64,000 nucleotides of DNA, taken from positions 62,001-126,000 of the forward strand of contig JAVCCK010000035.1 in the NCBI GenBank assembly GCA_030765525.1. The letters are read 5' to 3'. Below, in pieces: positions 45,618 through 54,139 of the stretch. The first letter of the stretch is position 1, and every line of letters begins with the position of its first letter. Source of the DNA: Candidatus Lernaella stagnicola. Lineage in GTDB: Bacteria > Lernaellota > Lernaellaia > Lernaellales > Lernaellaceae. Made by a program: the position numbers and the translations under genes. Under the pieces are notes generated by a model that was not told where the DNA came from, made no database searches, and saw nothing but the letters and a program-made list of their open reading frames with translations.

Positions 45618-46883
45618 ATGCGAACCATCGACGACTTCACCCGCCCCCTCGACTACATCTCGCCGCTCGACAAGCATCTGGGAAAAATCGTGCGCGACTG
45701 GGCCGACAAACATGTCATTCCCCACCGGCGGCGCTTCGACGAGGATTGGGAGGACCACACCCTCATTGAGCCCGCTTTCAAGGCGCTCATGGCCGACTAC
45801 GGCCTGCAGCGCATGCTGTTCCCCGAGGAATTCGGCGGCATGGGCATGGGGCACTCCGATTACCTGGGCACCGGCGCGTTTCGCATCTTCGAGGAAGTCG
45901 CGCGCGCCGACTCCGCCATGGCCGTGGCCTTCGGTGTCGTGTTCTGGCCGCTGGCGATGATCTGCGTCGAGCCGCACGTCAACCGCCGGCTCTGCGCCGA
46001 GTTCGCGCCGCTGTTTCAAGCCGACAAAGCGGTCTTCGCCGCCAACGCGATGACCGAGCCGCAGGGCGGGGCCGACATCGAAAACATGGACCTGTTGCGC
46101 GGCAAGACGATCCAAGCCACGGCCCGCCTCGACGGGGACGAATGGGTGATCAACGGCCATAAGTTGTGGCCCACCAACAGCGGCGGCGTGGCGGATTTGT
46201 TCGGCGTGGTTTGCACGACGAATCCCGGTTCGACCGACCCTGCGGATTTCGCCTTCATTTTTGTGCCCGCGAATATGCCCGGCGTGTCGCAGAGCAAGCC
46301 GTATCAAAAGGCGGGCATGGCGGCGGATAAAAACAGTGACATCTGGTTTGAAAACGTGCGCGTACCGAAGTGGTATCGCGCGTGCGGTCCCGGCGATGAC
46401 TTCACGTACTTCAAAGAAGTCGTGTCGCTGGGCAACCTCGGCAGCTTGGCGTTCGCCGGCGGCGTCATGCTCAACGTGTACGAAATCATCCGCGACTTCT
46501 GTGAAACGCACTTCTTCCGCGGCAAGGCGCTCAAGGAAAACGACGACGTAGCGGGCGTACTCGCCGATCTCGCCGCGAACACGGAGATCATTCGCATCGT
46601 CGGCTACCAGTACGCCCGCATGCTCGACCGGCCCGACCTCTACGGTCCCCGCTGGTCGGAGGAAGTTGTGACGAAGGGTAGGGCGTACAAATACGACGCC
46701 TGCGATCGCGCGCTGGCGCAAATCGAATCGGCGATGAATCTGATGTCGCATTTCGGCTGCGAGCGGGCGCATGACATCGAAAAACACTGGCGCGATTTCA
46801 AAATCATTCAACTGTGGATGGGCGGCAAGCAATTGTGCCAGATGGAAACGGCACGGTGGTTTTACGAATGCGAGACGTTATGA
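45618..46883 (+). CDS. Acyl-CoA dehydrogenase family protein
   Basis: The 421-residue protein is a much better ACAD: LFPEEFGGMGMGHSDYLGTG, FAANAMTEPQGGADIENMDL (the T-E-P flavin/substrate segment), INGHKLWPTNSGGVADLFGV and C-terminal RDFKIIQLWMGGKQLCQM. The usual IYEGT segment is LWMGGKQ, so the catalytic Glu of medium/short-chain ACADs is not at its usual position; ACADs acting on cyclic acyl-CoAs are known to use another residue, so an alicyclic substrate is possible. GAGGAACGCG precedes the ATG. It is in one operon with reductase-type genes, which supports a role in reduced aromatic or alicyclic acyl-CoA metabolism. Confidence 0.85.
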   Translation: MRTIDDFTRPLDYISPLDKHLGKIVRDWADKHVIPHRRRFDEDWEDHTLIEPAFKALMADYGLQRMLFPEEFGGMGMGHSDYLGTGAFRIFEEVARADSAMAVAFGVVFWPLAMICVEPHVNRRLCAEFAPLFQADKAVFAANAMTEPQGGADIENMDLLRGKTIQATARLDGDEWVINGHKLWPTNSGGVADLFGVVCTTNPGSTDPADFAFIFVPANMPGVSQSKPYQKAGMAADKNSDIWFENVRVPKWYRACGPGDDFTYFKEVVSLGNLGSLAFAGGVMLNVYEIIRDFCETHFFRGKALKENDDVAGVLADLAANTEIIRIVGYQYARMLDRPDLYGPRWSEEVVTKGRAYKYDACDRALAQIESAMNLMSHFGCERAHDIEKHWRDFKIIQLWMGGKQLCQMETARWFYECETL

Positions 46884-47596
46884 ACGATCAGACTAAAGAG
46901 CCGCGGCCCGGCGTCATCGACGCCACCGCCAGGGTGCTGCGCGAACTTCTGCGGACGCCGAAATACCGCGAGGCGATGCGAATTATTTTGCGCGAATTCG
47001 ATCCGGAGAACGCGCCGGCGTTCGTGCGCACAGTTTGCCGCGAAGACCCAGAACTCTTTCTGGCCGGGCTGACGGCGACGCCCGCGCTTGCCAACGCCTT
47101 GATCGGTATGTGTCACGAACTGGCGGTGCTGATCGGTCAGTATCCGCCCCAACTTAGAGCGAGCTTGGTCGCAAATATCGGCGAGGAAGTGAATGCCGAA
47201 CAACTCGGCGCCGCGCTCGGGTCTTGGCTTTCCCTCTGGAAAAAAGCCGCCGCGAACACCGACGTATCGCAGGCGACCGCGTCCTTCGCCGAACGTTTCA
47301 AAAACGGTTTTGCGAAAGCCGCCGCCGCCGATGGCGACCTCACGCCAAGCTTGCTCGCCGGGGCCGCGACGTTGGTTGAACGGCTGGTGGCCCATCTCGA
47401 CGCAACAGCCGAGAAGGACCCCGTGGCGGTGAAGGAACACGTGGACCGTGTGGCGACGGCGATTCGCCGCCTGCCGGAAACGCATCCGAAATTCGCCGGC
47501 GAGGTTGCAGCGCCGCTCGTGGCGGCGATCCGAGACGCTCTTGCGGCGACGCAAACCGACGCGACGCAAAAGGAGACCGACGATGGAACCGGTTGA
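46880..47596 (+). CDS. Unknown helical protein, first of a paralogous pair
   Basis: I do not recognise this 238-residue, almost wholly helical protein. It starts by ATGA overlap with the ACAD stop. Residues about 15-120 (VLRELLRTPKYREAMRIILR, then LAGLTATPALANALIGMCHE) are clearly related to the first 120 residues of the next protein (VMRELLRTPAFREIAKLVMR, then LSAAASAPRAVNHLLASIAE). No cysteine cluster, signal peptide or enzymatic motif is visible. It overlaps the next gene by 14 bases. Position in the middle of the operon suggests an adaptor, lid or scaffold for the enzyme complex. Confidence 0.7.
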   Translation: MNDQTKEPRPGVIDATARVLRELLRTPKYREAMRIILREFDPENAPAFVRTVCREDPELFLAGLTATPALANALIGMCHELAVLIGQYPPQLRASLVANIGEEVNAEQLGAALGSWLSLWKKAAANTDVSQATASFAERFKNGFAKAAAADGDLTPSLLAGAATLVERLVAHLDATAEKDPVAVKEHVDRVATAIRRLPETHPKFAGEVAAPLVAAIRDALAATQTDATQKETDDGTG

Positions 47597-49301
47597 CGCG
47601 CGCGGAACCGAGCCGACCGCCGAAACGACCGACCTGTCCTCGCGCGTGATGCGTGAACTATTACGCACGCCGGCGTTTCGTGAAATCGCCAAACTTGTGA
47701 TGCGCGATTCCGACGCCCCGGCGAACGGCGATCTGGTCAAAACCTTGATGTGGGAGGACCCGAACCTTTCGCTCAGTGCCGCAGCAAGTGCGCCGCGCGC
47801 TGTGAACCATCTTCTTGCTTCCATCGCCGAATTGGGGCGGCAACTCCAGCAACTTCCGCCCGATCTTACTGCGGCTTTCTTGAATAACCTCGCCGCTGAA
47901 TTGGAAACCGCTCGCGTCGCCGAGATCCATGAGGCGTGGGCGCCGATTGTGGAGCGCTTGCTGCGGGAACATCCGGAAATTCGCGCCGGTATGGTCCAGG
48001 CAATGATGTCGCTTACGGGCATGACGGCCGCGCTGCTGATCGGCCACTGGCGCGAAAACGGTTTGACCGAAAGCGAAGGGCTTGCCGCGGGCGAAGCGAT
48101 CAACCGGCTGACGGCGGGGCTGCAAGCTCTCGGGTCGGAAGACGCCGCATTTGCCGAAGCGTGCGGGCCGGGTCTGGAAGCGGCGGTGGCGGCCATCGAC
48201 TTCGGCCTGTTGCGCGAGGGCGTCGCCGGTCTGGGCGAAATGACTGACGCCTTGGCCCGCCAGGCGCTCGGCCCGGCCATCGACGATCCGGTCGTGCTGG
48301 CTAACGTCTTCGGCCTTGCACCGGTCGTCGTCAACGCCGCTCTCCGCACGTTGCGATTCGTGGTCGAGCGAATCGACTTGCCGGACGAAGTGCTTGCCAG
48401 TTCGGTCTTCAACCTCTTGCTGCAGGTGGATCAAGCGGAACTCGGCGGTCTGATTTCAGCCACGGCCGGACGGTTGAACCAACTGCACGCCGGTAGCAGC
48501 GTGCTCGGCGGCGGCGAGCCGCATCTGCGCTCGGTCTGTCGCGATATCGTAGACGGCGTCGCGGCGGAATGCGCCGCGGAGGACATGGCGGCGGCAGTAA
48601 CCGCGCTCAGCGAAGATCTCTCACTCATTGCTGAAGTAGTGACCGAGCGCGCGTTGCATGGGTCCGAAGCTGTGTCGGCGAGCGCGGAGGCGGCAGCGGC
48701 CATCGTGAACGCTGCGATCAAGACAACATGCTACGGCGTTGCGGCGATTGGCACGTTGCCGCCGGAAGACTTCGACCGCTTCATGACGACGTGCGAAGAG
48801 CGCGTCGATGGAGCGGAAGCGGCACGACTGGTCAACGCGCTCGCGGCGGTGGCCGAACGCCTAGGCGAATCACCGTCGAAGGCGACGCGGGAATTCCTCG
48901 CGGGCGTGGACAAGGAGCAAGCGGGCCGCGCGTTCCAGGGAGCGGCTCGCCGTTTTTGGGTGGCGGCGCAGGCGGATTCCGACGTGCGTCTTGAAACACA
49001 ACCGGAGAGGCTGGGCGCCCGGGTCAACGAGTGGCTGGTGCGCTTCAACCGCGCCATGGACGAGAATCCGCAGGGCTGGCGCGACTGGCTGCGGCGCTTT
49101 TTCGACGCCGTGGACACGCGGGAGTTGGCGCGTGCGTGGCGTCACGCGGTCGGCGGTTTCATGCGGGCGCTTTTCGGCAGCGGAGAGCGCTTTGCCGCAA
49201 TCGTGAAACCGGTGCTGGGTGCCGTGTGGCACGGCGCCGTGGCGTGGGCGCTGCGGCCGTTTCGACGGACGCGGAAGGCCGAACGAGGTGAAAATAAATG
49301 A
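47583..49301 (+). CDS. Unknown large helical protein, second of a paralogous pair
   Basis: The 572-residue protein is alpha-helical and alanine/leucine/glutamate-rich. Its first 120 residues match the preceding gene (see there); the remaining 450 residues contain further helical repeats with similar spacing, such as AAIDFGLLREGVAGLGEMTD and AAAIVNAAIKTTCYGVAAIG. The C-terminus is basic and aromatic (WHGAVAWALRPFRRTRKAER), as in proteins that touch membranes or partners. No known motif is visible. The ATG at 47583 overlaps the previous gene; longer upstream frame is out of register with the coding pattern. The stop overlaps the next start (ATGA). Confidence 0.7.
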   Translation: MEPVDARGTEPTAETTDLSSRVMRELLRTPAFREIAKLVMRDSDAPANGDLVKTLMWEDPNLSLSAAASAPRAVNHLLASIAELGRQLQQLPPDLTAAFLNNLAAELETARVAEIHEAWAPIVERLLREHPEIRAGMVQAMMSLTGMTAALLIGHWRENGLTESEGLAAGEAINRLTAGLQALGSEDAAFAEACGPGLEAAVAAIDFGLLREGVAGLGEMTDALARQALGPAIDDPVVLANVFGLAPVVVNAALRTLRFVVERIDLPDEVLASSVFNLLLQVDQAELGGLISATAGRLNQLHAGSSVLGGGEPHLRSVCRDIVDGVAAECAAEDMAAAVTALSEDLSLIAEVVTERALHGSEAVSASAEAAAAIVNAAIKTTCYGVAAIGTLPPEDFDRFMTTCEERVDGAEAARLVNALAAVAERLGESPSKATREFLAGVDKEQAGRAFQGAARRFWVAAQADSDVRLETQPERLGARVNEWLVRFNRAMDENPQGWRDWLRRFFDAVDTRELARAWRHAVGGFMRALFGSGERFAAIVKPVLGAVWHGAVAWALRPFRRTRKAERGENK

Positions 49302-50422
49302 TGCAGGAATTGTTCGAACGAGTGCGCGGTCTCGACCTCGATCGCGCCGCACAATGGAAAGCGGCGGGCGGCAAGGTCGTCGGCTACACGTGCGTTTTCA
49401 CGCCCGTGGAAATCATCGAGGCTGCCGGGTTGCTGCCGTTTCGTATTCGCGGCGCGGGCAACGCGGAAACGGAAATGGCCGACGCCCGCCTGTCGCGGTT
49501 CAATTGCAGTTTCTGCCGTTCCTGCCTGCAACTCGGCCTCGACGGCACCTTCGATTTTCTGGATGGACTGATCGAGACCAACGGCTGCGACCAGCTTCGC
49601 GGCATGTTCGAGAACTGGCAGTACGCGCGGCCCGTCGATTTCTTTCACTACCTGAAGGGGCCGCATTTTCTCGCGCCGGAATCCGTGGATTACTTTGCGA
49701 ATGAACTGCGCCTTTTCGCCGAAGCCTTGGACGATTATTTCGGTGTTAAAACGACGGACGCCGACCTGGCCGCGGCGACTGCGATCCAAGCCCGCATCCG
49801 CGAAAAGCTCGCCCTCGTTTACGGGTTGCGGGAAGCGGAGCGACCGGCGATCACCGGCACCGAAACCTTGGCGCTCATCCTGGCCGGATCGGCCGTGCCA
49901 GCGAAGGAATTCGAGGAACTTCTTGACGACGTGTTGAAGCAGCGGACCGGTCATGACATCGGCTCGTTCAAAGCGCGCATTTTGCTTGGCGGCTCGGCGA
50001 CGGACGAGGTGGAATTCGTCGGGATGATCGAAGAAATGGGCGGCGCGGTCGTGACCGACACGCTTTGCTTCGGCACGCGGGCGTTTTGGCCGCGGCGGGA
50101 TGTTGTCGACGACGAGCCCTACCGCGCGCTGGCCGAACTCTACCTGCGACAATCCATGTGCCCGCGTATGTACGACCAATTTCCGGACCGACTCACGTAT
50201 CTCTTGACCGCCGCCGAACGGGCGCGAGTCGACGGCGTCATCCTGGTGCACAACAAATTCTGCGACGTGCATGGCATCGACAACGCGTTGCTGAGGTTGC
50301 GTTTGCGGGAAAAGGAAATGCCGGTGTTGTGTCTCGAAAAAGAGTACGGCGGACTGGCGGACCTCGGGCGTATGCGCACTCGCGTTCAGGCCTTTCTGGA
50401 GCGGATTGGGGAGCGGCCATGA
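49298..50422 (+). CDS. Benzoyl-CoA reductase / 2-hydroxyacyl-CoA dehydratase small D subunit-like
   Basis: The 374-residue protein belongs to the HgdB/FldC/BcrC family. The N-terminus reads VGYTCVFTPVEIIEAAGLLP, and three cysteine sites typical of the cluster-binding subunit appear: NCSFCRSC (residues 70-76), DTLCFGTRAF near residue 250 and LVHNKFCDVHGID near residue 320. It should hold a [4Fe-4S] cluster and take electrons from the activase at the cost of ATP. The length matches HgdB-type subunits. It overlaps the preceding and following genes as ATGA. Product could be a reduced aromatic acyl-CoA, or a dehydration product. Confidence 0.88.
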   Translation: MMQELFERVRGLDLDRAAQWKAAGGKVVGYTCVFTPVEIIEAAGLLPFRIRGAGNAETEMADARLSRFNCSFCRSCLQLGLDGTFDFLDGLIETNGCDQLRGMFENWQYARPVDFFHYLKGPHFLAPESVDYFANELRLFAEALDDYFGVKTTDADLAAATAIQARIREKLALVYGLREAERPAITGTETLALILAGSAVPAKEFEELLDDVLKQRTGHDIGSFKARILLGGSATDEVEFVGMIEEMGGAVVTDTLCFGTRAFWPRRDVVDDEPYRALAELYLRQSMCPRMYDQFPDRLTYLLTAAERARVDGVILVHNKFCDVHGIDNALLRLRLREKEMPVLCLEKEYGGLADLGRMRTRVQAFLERIGERP

Positions 50423-51852
50423 CCTTGACCAAACAAACCGGACTGATCGACCGCATTAGCGGATTGCTGAGCCTGATCCCGCGGATGCCCAAAAACATCA
50501 GCGAGGAGTCGACGGCGGGCTTGCTCGAGTTGTTACCGCCTGAGGCGCGTCACTCGCTCGCGGCATTCTTTCAACCCCACGTGCGGCTGGCCGGCCTCAC
50601 CTTTCTCGACATGCTCTCGGAGTGGTTGAGCAATGCCCAGGGTGCTGCCGCCGAGGGTAAGAAAGTGGTTCTCGTGCCGTTCAATTTTCCGCCCGAGTTG
50701 ATCACCGCTTTCGACAACGCGTACCCCATCACTACCGAAGTGCTCACGACCTTGGCGGCGGCGGGCTTGCAGGGCGGCGGCGAGCGGTATTGGGAAGTGA
50801 TGATGGCGCTTGGCCTGCCCGATCACATTTGCTCGTCCAATAGTATCGAACTGGGCTCGATGTTGGCGGGCGAGGATCTGATGGCGCAGGCGATTGTCTC
50901 GGCCGCGCCCGGCGCGTGCGACGCGAACTCAAAAATTCACGAATTCGCCTCGCATTACTTGGGCATCCCGCAATTTATTATCGAAAAACCGGTTGACGAG
51001 TCCGAGGCCGGGCACCGGCAGTACGAAATCTACTTTGGCGGCTTGATTCGGCAACTCGAGGAGTTTCTCGGTGAAGAGTTGACCGAAGAGAAACTGCGGT
51101 ACGTCCTATCGCGCGCCAATCGCTGCGCCGAGCTGTACTGGGAACTCTGGGAGTTGCACAAACCGAATCCGTGCCCCGTTCCCAATTTGTATTCGCTGAT
51201 GCTGGCCGGCACGCGCTTCAGCATGTGGGGCACCGACACGGGCGTGAAAATGATGGAGTGCCTGGTCGAAACGACGCGGCGGCGTTTGAAGGAAGATACC
51301 TTGCGGCCGCAAAAAGCGCGCGTGTTGTGGGCCTATACCAGTTACTACTTCGACCTAACGGGCCTGTACACGTGGATGGAGGAAAAGCAGTACGTCCACC
51401 TGATGGATGCGCTCGACCTCAGCATGCCGCAACCCATCGATTTAACCTCACGCGAAACGATGATCCGGGGGCTGATCGAAGCCTGTTGGAACTACCCCAT
51501 GAACCGCCAGATGGGCGCGCCGTCGATGTCGCGCGCGTGGATCGAGGACATGATTTACGCCGCGCGCGAAATGCGGGCGGATTGCGTCGTCTACTGCGGT
51601 CACGATGCCTGCAAGCAGACCTGGAGCGTCGTGTCCATCCTGCGTGAAGAGCTAATGCGCCGCGCCGGCATCCCCACGTTGATCCTGCACGGCGACTCCT
51701 GGATGAAAACCACCACACCCATCACCGTGATTCAACAAGAGTTGACCGAGTTCATCGAAAACGTGGTCGTGCCCAAAGACCAACGGGCGCGGAAAACCAA
51801 ACGGCGCCTGCCGCGGCCGGCCGATTCGCCGCCTGCGCCGGGTAAGGAGTAG
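50419..51852 (+). CDS. Benzoyl-CoA reductase / 2-hydroxyacyl-CoA dehydratase large D subunit-like
   Basis: The 477-residue protein is the second D-component subunit (HgdA/FldB/BcrB-like). Typical blocks are DHICSSNSIELGSMLAGEDL with cluster Cys, then SAAPGACDANSKIHEFASHY, and VVYCGHDACKQTWSVVSILR near residue 400. The length equals that of 2-hydroxyglutaryl-CoA dehydratase alpha subunits and slightly exceeds BcrB. With the 374-residue subunit it should form the catalytic heterodimer. The start at 50419 overlaps the previous stop (ATGA). The last 25 residues are proline- and arginine-rich and probably disordered. The substrate is unknown; a cyclic acyl-CoA is inferred from the neighbouring dehydrogenases. 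Confidence 0.88.
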   Translation: MTLTKQTGLIDRISGLLSLIPRMPKNISEESTAGLLELLPPEARHSLAAFFQPHVRLAGLTFLDMLSEWLSNAQGAAAEGKKVVLVPFNFPPELITAFDNAYPITTEVLTTLAAAGLQGGGERYWEVMMALGLPDHICSSNSIELGSMLAGEDLMAQAIVSAAPGACDANSKIHEFASHYLGIPQFIIEKPVDESEAGHRQYEIYFGGLIRQLEEFLGEELTEEKLRYVLSRANRCAELYWELWELHKPNPCPVPNLYSLMLAGTRFSMWGTDTGVKMMECLVETTRRRLKEDTLRPQKARVLWAYTSYYFDLTGLYTWMEEKQYVHLMDALDLSMPQPIDLTSRETMIRGLIEACWNYPMNRQMGAPSMSRAWIEDMIYAAREMRADCVVYCGHDACKQTWSVVSILREELMRRAGIPTLILHGDSWMKTTTPITVIQQELTEFIENVVVPKDQRARKTKRRLPRPADSPPAPGKE

Positions 51853-51856
51853 CAGC

Positions 51857-52648
51857 TTGTATTTCGTTGGCATCGACGTGGGCTCGCTGACCGCCGAGGC
51901 CGTATTGGTGTGCGACGACCGCCTGATCGGGCACTCCCGAATCGGCGTGCGACCGCATCCGGTGGCTTCCGCCCGCGAGGTTTGTGAAACCTTGTTTCAG
52001 CAGAACGGCGTGCGACTCGAACAGGTCGATTTTGCTGTCAGCACGGGATACGGACGCGAACAAGTGCAGGCCGCCGGGATGGCCGGCGATAACATCAGCG
52101 AAATATCCTGCCACGCATTCGGCGCGCACTGCCTCGTGCCCGAGGTGCGAACGGTTGTTGACATCGGTGGTCAGGACGCCAAGGCGATTCGCGTCGGTCC
52201 CGCCGGCGAACTCGAGGATTTCGTCATGAACGACAAGTGCGCAGCCGGCACCGGGCACTTTCTGGAATTAATGAGCCGCGCGCTGGATGTGCCGCTCGAG
52301 GAATTGGGCCCCCTGGGCATGCGGGCCCGGCGACCCGCCGAGATGAGCAGCCGGTGCAGCATCTTCGTCGAGACGGAGGTGATTCACTATCTGCAGCGCG
52401 GCGTCGCGCGCGAGGATGTCGCGGCTGGCATCAACCAAGCCATGGCCGGACGTGTTGCGTCGCTGGTCAAACGCATCAAGCCGCAACCGGCCTTAGTGAT
52501 GACCGGCGGCGTCGCCAAAAACATCGGCGTGCGCACGGAGATTGAACGGCGGCTCCGCTTGCGCGTCACGACGCTGAAATTGGATCCCCAACTGGTCGGC
52601 GCATACGGCGCGGCGATGCTGGCCCGCCGAGCGTGGAGCGAACGATGA
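51857..52648 (+). CDS. BcrA/BadF/HgdC-type ATPase activase, first copy
   Basis: The 263-residue protein is an ASKHA-fold activase. Phosphate 1: GIDVGSLTAEAV. Phosphate 2: VVDIGGQDAKAI. Cluster cysteines C128 (NDKCAAGTGHFLE) and C167 (CSIFVETEVI) are at almost the same positions and spacing as in HgdC. Adenosine motif: MTGGVAKNIG. It should hydrolyse ATP to drive an electron into the D component. Translation starts at TTG (51857), with AAGGAG seven bases upstream inside the end of the preceding gene. All key residues are present, unlike the second copy. Confidence 0.95.
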   Translation: MYFVGIDVGSLTAEAVLVCDDRLIGHSRIGVRPHPVASAREVCETLFQQNGVRLEQVDFAVSTGYGREQVQAAGMAGDNISEISCHAFGAHCLVPEVRTVVDIGGQDAKAIRVGPAGELEDFVMNDKCAAGTGHFLELMSRALDVPLEELGPLGMRARRPAEMSSRCSIFVETEVIHYLQRGVAREDVAAGINQAMAGRVASLVKRIKPQPALVMTGGVAKNIGVRTEIERRLRLRVTTLKLDPQLVGAYGAAMLARRAWSER

Positions 52649-53415
52649 TTACCGTGGGCGTTGATGTCGGCAGTTTGATGACCAAAGTCGTCGTGATGGA
52701 GGACGATACCCTTCGCGCGGGCCGGATCATTCCGACCGTGGGTAACATCGCCGCGCAGTTGCCGGAATTCATCGAGCAAACCATCGCTGCGGCGAAAGTG
52801 GCCCCTGGCGATGTCGCGTACGTGGCGGCGACCGGCAGCGGGGCGGGGCTGGTCGAGCAGGCGGCGTTTACCGAAGACGAAGTGATTTGCGCCGGTGTCG
52901 CTGTGGGCTTTTTCGCGCCGCGCGCGCGATTTTTCCTGCACGCCGGCGGGCAAAGCATTGCCGCGATCCGGATGGACGACGAGGGTGACGTCGCCGATTT
53001 CGTGCGTAACGACAAGTGCGCCTCGGGCTCAGGGCGCTTTATCGAAATGATGAGCCGCAAGTTGGAAGTGCCGGTGGAGGAAATCGATGCGCTTTGCGCC
53101 ACGTCGACGCAGCCGCTGGCCATCAGCAATCAGTGCGGCGTGTTTGCCGAAAGCGAGGTGATCGGGCACGCCAACGACGGGCGGGCGACGGCGGACATAC
53201 TCGCCGGTGTTTGCCAGTCCGTGGCGAATATTCTGGCTGCACAGGCGCGACGTTTTCGCGGCGGCGGCGCGTTCACTTTTACCGGCGGCGTGGCGCGATT
53301 CGCGACCGTCGTCGACCGCGTTGCCGCGAAACTGGAAGGCGAGCGATTACCTTGCGGCTTCGATCCGGTGTTTGCGGCGGCGATCGGCGCGGCGTTGCTC
53401 ACCGAGACGGATTGA
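52645..53415 (+). CDS. BcrD/BadG-type ATPase activase, second copy, altered ATP site
   Basis: The 256-residue protein is a second activase: GVDVGSLMTKVV at phosphate 1, and cluster cysteines C125 (NDKCASGSGRFIE) and C164 (CGVFAESEVI). The phosphate-2 segment is FFLHAGGQSIAAI, where the first copy has VVDIGGQDAKAI, so both Asp residues and the Lys are replaced. Adenosine motif: FTGGVARFAT. It probably pairs with the first copy as an asymmetric dimer around one [4Fe-4S] cluster, as the two different subunits of benzoyl-CoA reductase do. ATG 52645 overlaps the previous stop (ATGA) and has GGAG six bases upstream. Confidence 0.9.
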   Translation: MITVGVDVGSLMTKVVVMEDDTLRAGRIIPTVGNIAAQLPEFIEQTIAAAKVAPGDVAYVAATGSGAGLVEQAAFTEDEVICAGVAVGFFAPRARFFLHAGGQSIAAIRMDDEGDVADFVRNDKCASGSGRFIEMMSRKLEVPVEEIDALCATSTQPLAISNQCGVFAESEVIGHANDGRATADILAGVCQSVANILAAQARRFRGGGAFTFTGGVARFATVVDRVAAKLEGERLPCGFDPVFAAAIGAALLTETD

Positions 53416-53416
53416 A

Positions 53417-54139
53417 ATGAGCTTGTTTGACGATCCCATCCAAGAAGTCCTCGCGTTTGTTGAAGAGGCGCGCGAACGGGGCGCGCTGCACGAGTCGGCA
53501 AGCGATTCGGCGCGGCCCTGGCCGGCGCGGCGCACGCTGGTGCTTCAAGATGACACCCGCTTCGAGTTGGGCAAACCTTCCGCCGAGTCGGTGTTTGCAC
53601 TGATGTGGAGCGAGCGCCTGCCCATCGGACACAACCGCGTGTGGCGGGTCGGCCCCGAACTACGCGACCTGCCGCCCAGCGGCGCCGGTTTCGCTTTGAT
53701 CCCCCTGGCGCTTGTGGAGCCGGCTACGTCCACTATCGAACTGTTCACCAACCTGCGCGACGCGTTTCACCGCCTCGAACTCGACGGATTGATGGTGCGG
53801 GTCCTGCCGGGCCAGCAGACGATTTGGTGCCGCGTGCATCGCGATGCGAATCTGGATGAATGCGGCTTTCATGCATGGGGCGCAGCGCTTATCCAGCAGT
53901 TGAGCGCGGTCCCGGGCGTGCGTGGCGTGGACGTCTTGTTCGTGAGCGATGATCCGCCGTCGCTGTCATGCTTGGCGGCACCGGCGCGTCGGGCCGGTCG
54001 CATCGGCGGGGCGATCCTAAAACTGGCGAGCGAACCCATCATGGAATGTGACGGCTGCGAGTTCGCCGATCTGTGCCGGAGCGTCGCGGAACTCAAACGC
54101 ATTCGGGCGGCCGGATTGAAAAGGGAAGCGCATGGCTGA
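53417..54139 (+). CDS. Unknown protein with C-terminal C-x2-C-x5-C motif
   Basis: I do not recognise this 240-residue protein. It has a central alpha/beta part (TLVLQDDTRFELGKPSAESV, LIPLALVEPATSTIELFTNL) and ends with IMECDGCEFADLCRSVAELK, a C-x2-C-x5-C site that looks like a metal or Fe-S site. Similar short Cys endings occur in proteins handling CO dehydrogenase / acetyl-CoA synthase components, and the adjacent gene is a CooC-like ATPase, which supports a maturation or carrier role; this is inference. It starts two bases after the preceding activase stop and overlaps the CooC-like gene by eight bases. Confidence 0.7.
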   Translation: MSLFDDPIQEVLAFVEEARERGALHESASDSARPWPARRTLVLQDDTRFELGKPSAESVFALMWSERLPIGHNRVWRVGPELRDLPPSGAGFALIPLALVEPATSTIELFTNLRDAFHRLELDGLMVRVLPGQQTIWCRVHRDANLDECGFHAWGAALIQQLSAVPGVRGVDVLFVSDDPPSLSCLAAPARRAGRIGGAILKLASEPIMECDGCEFADLCRSVAELKRIRAAGLKREAHG

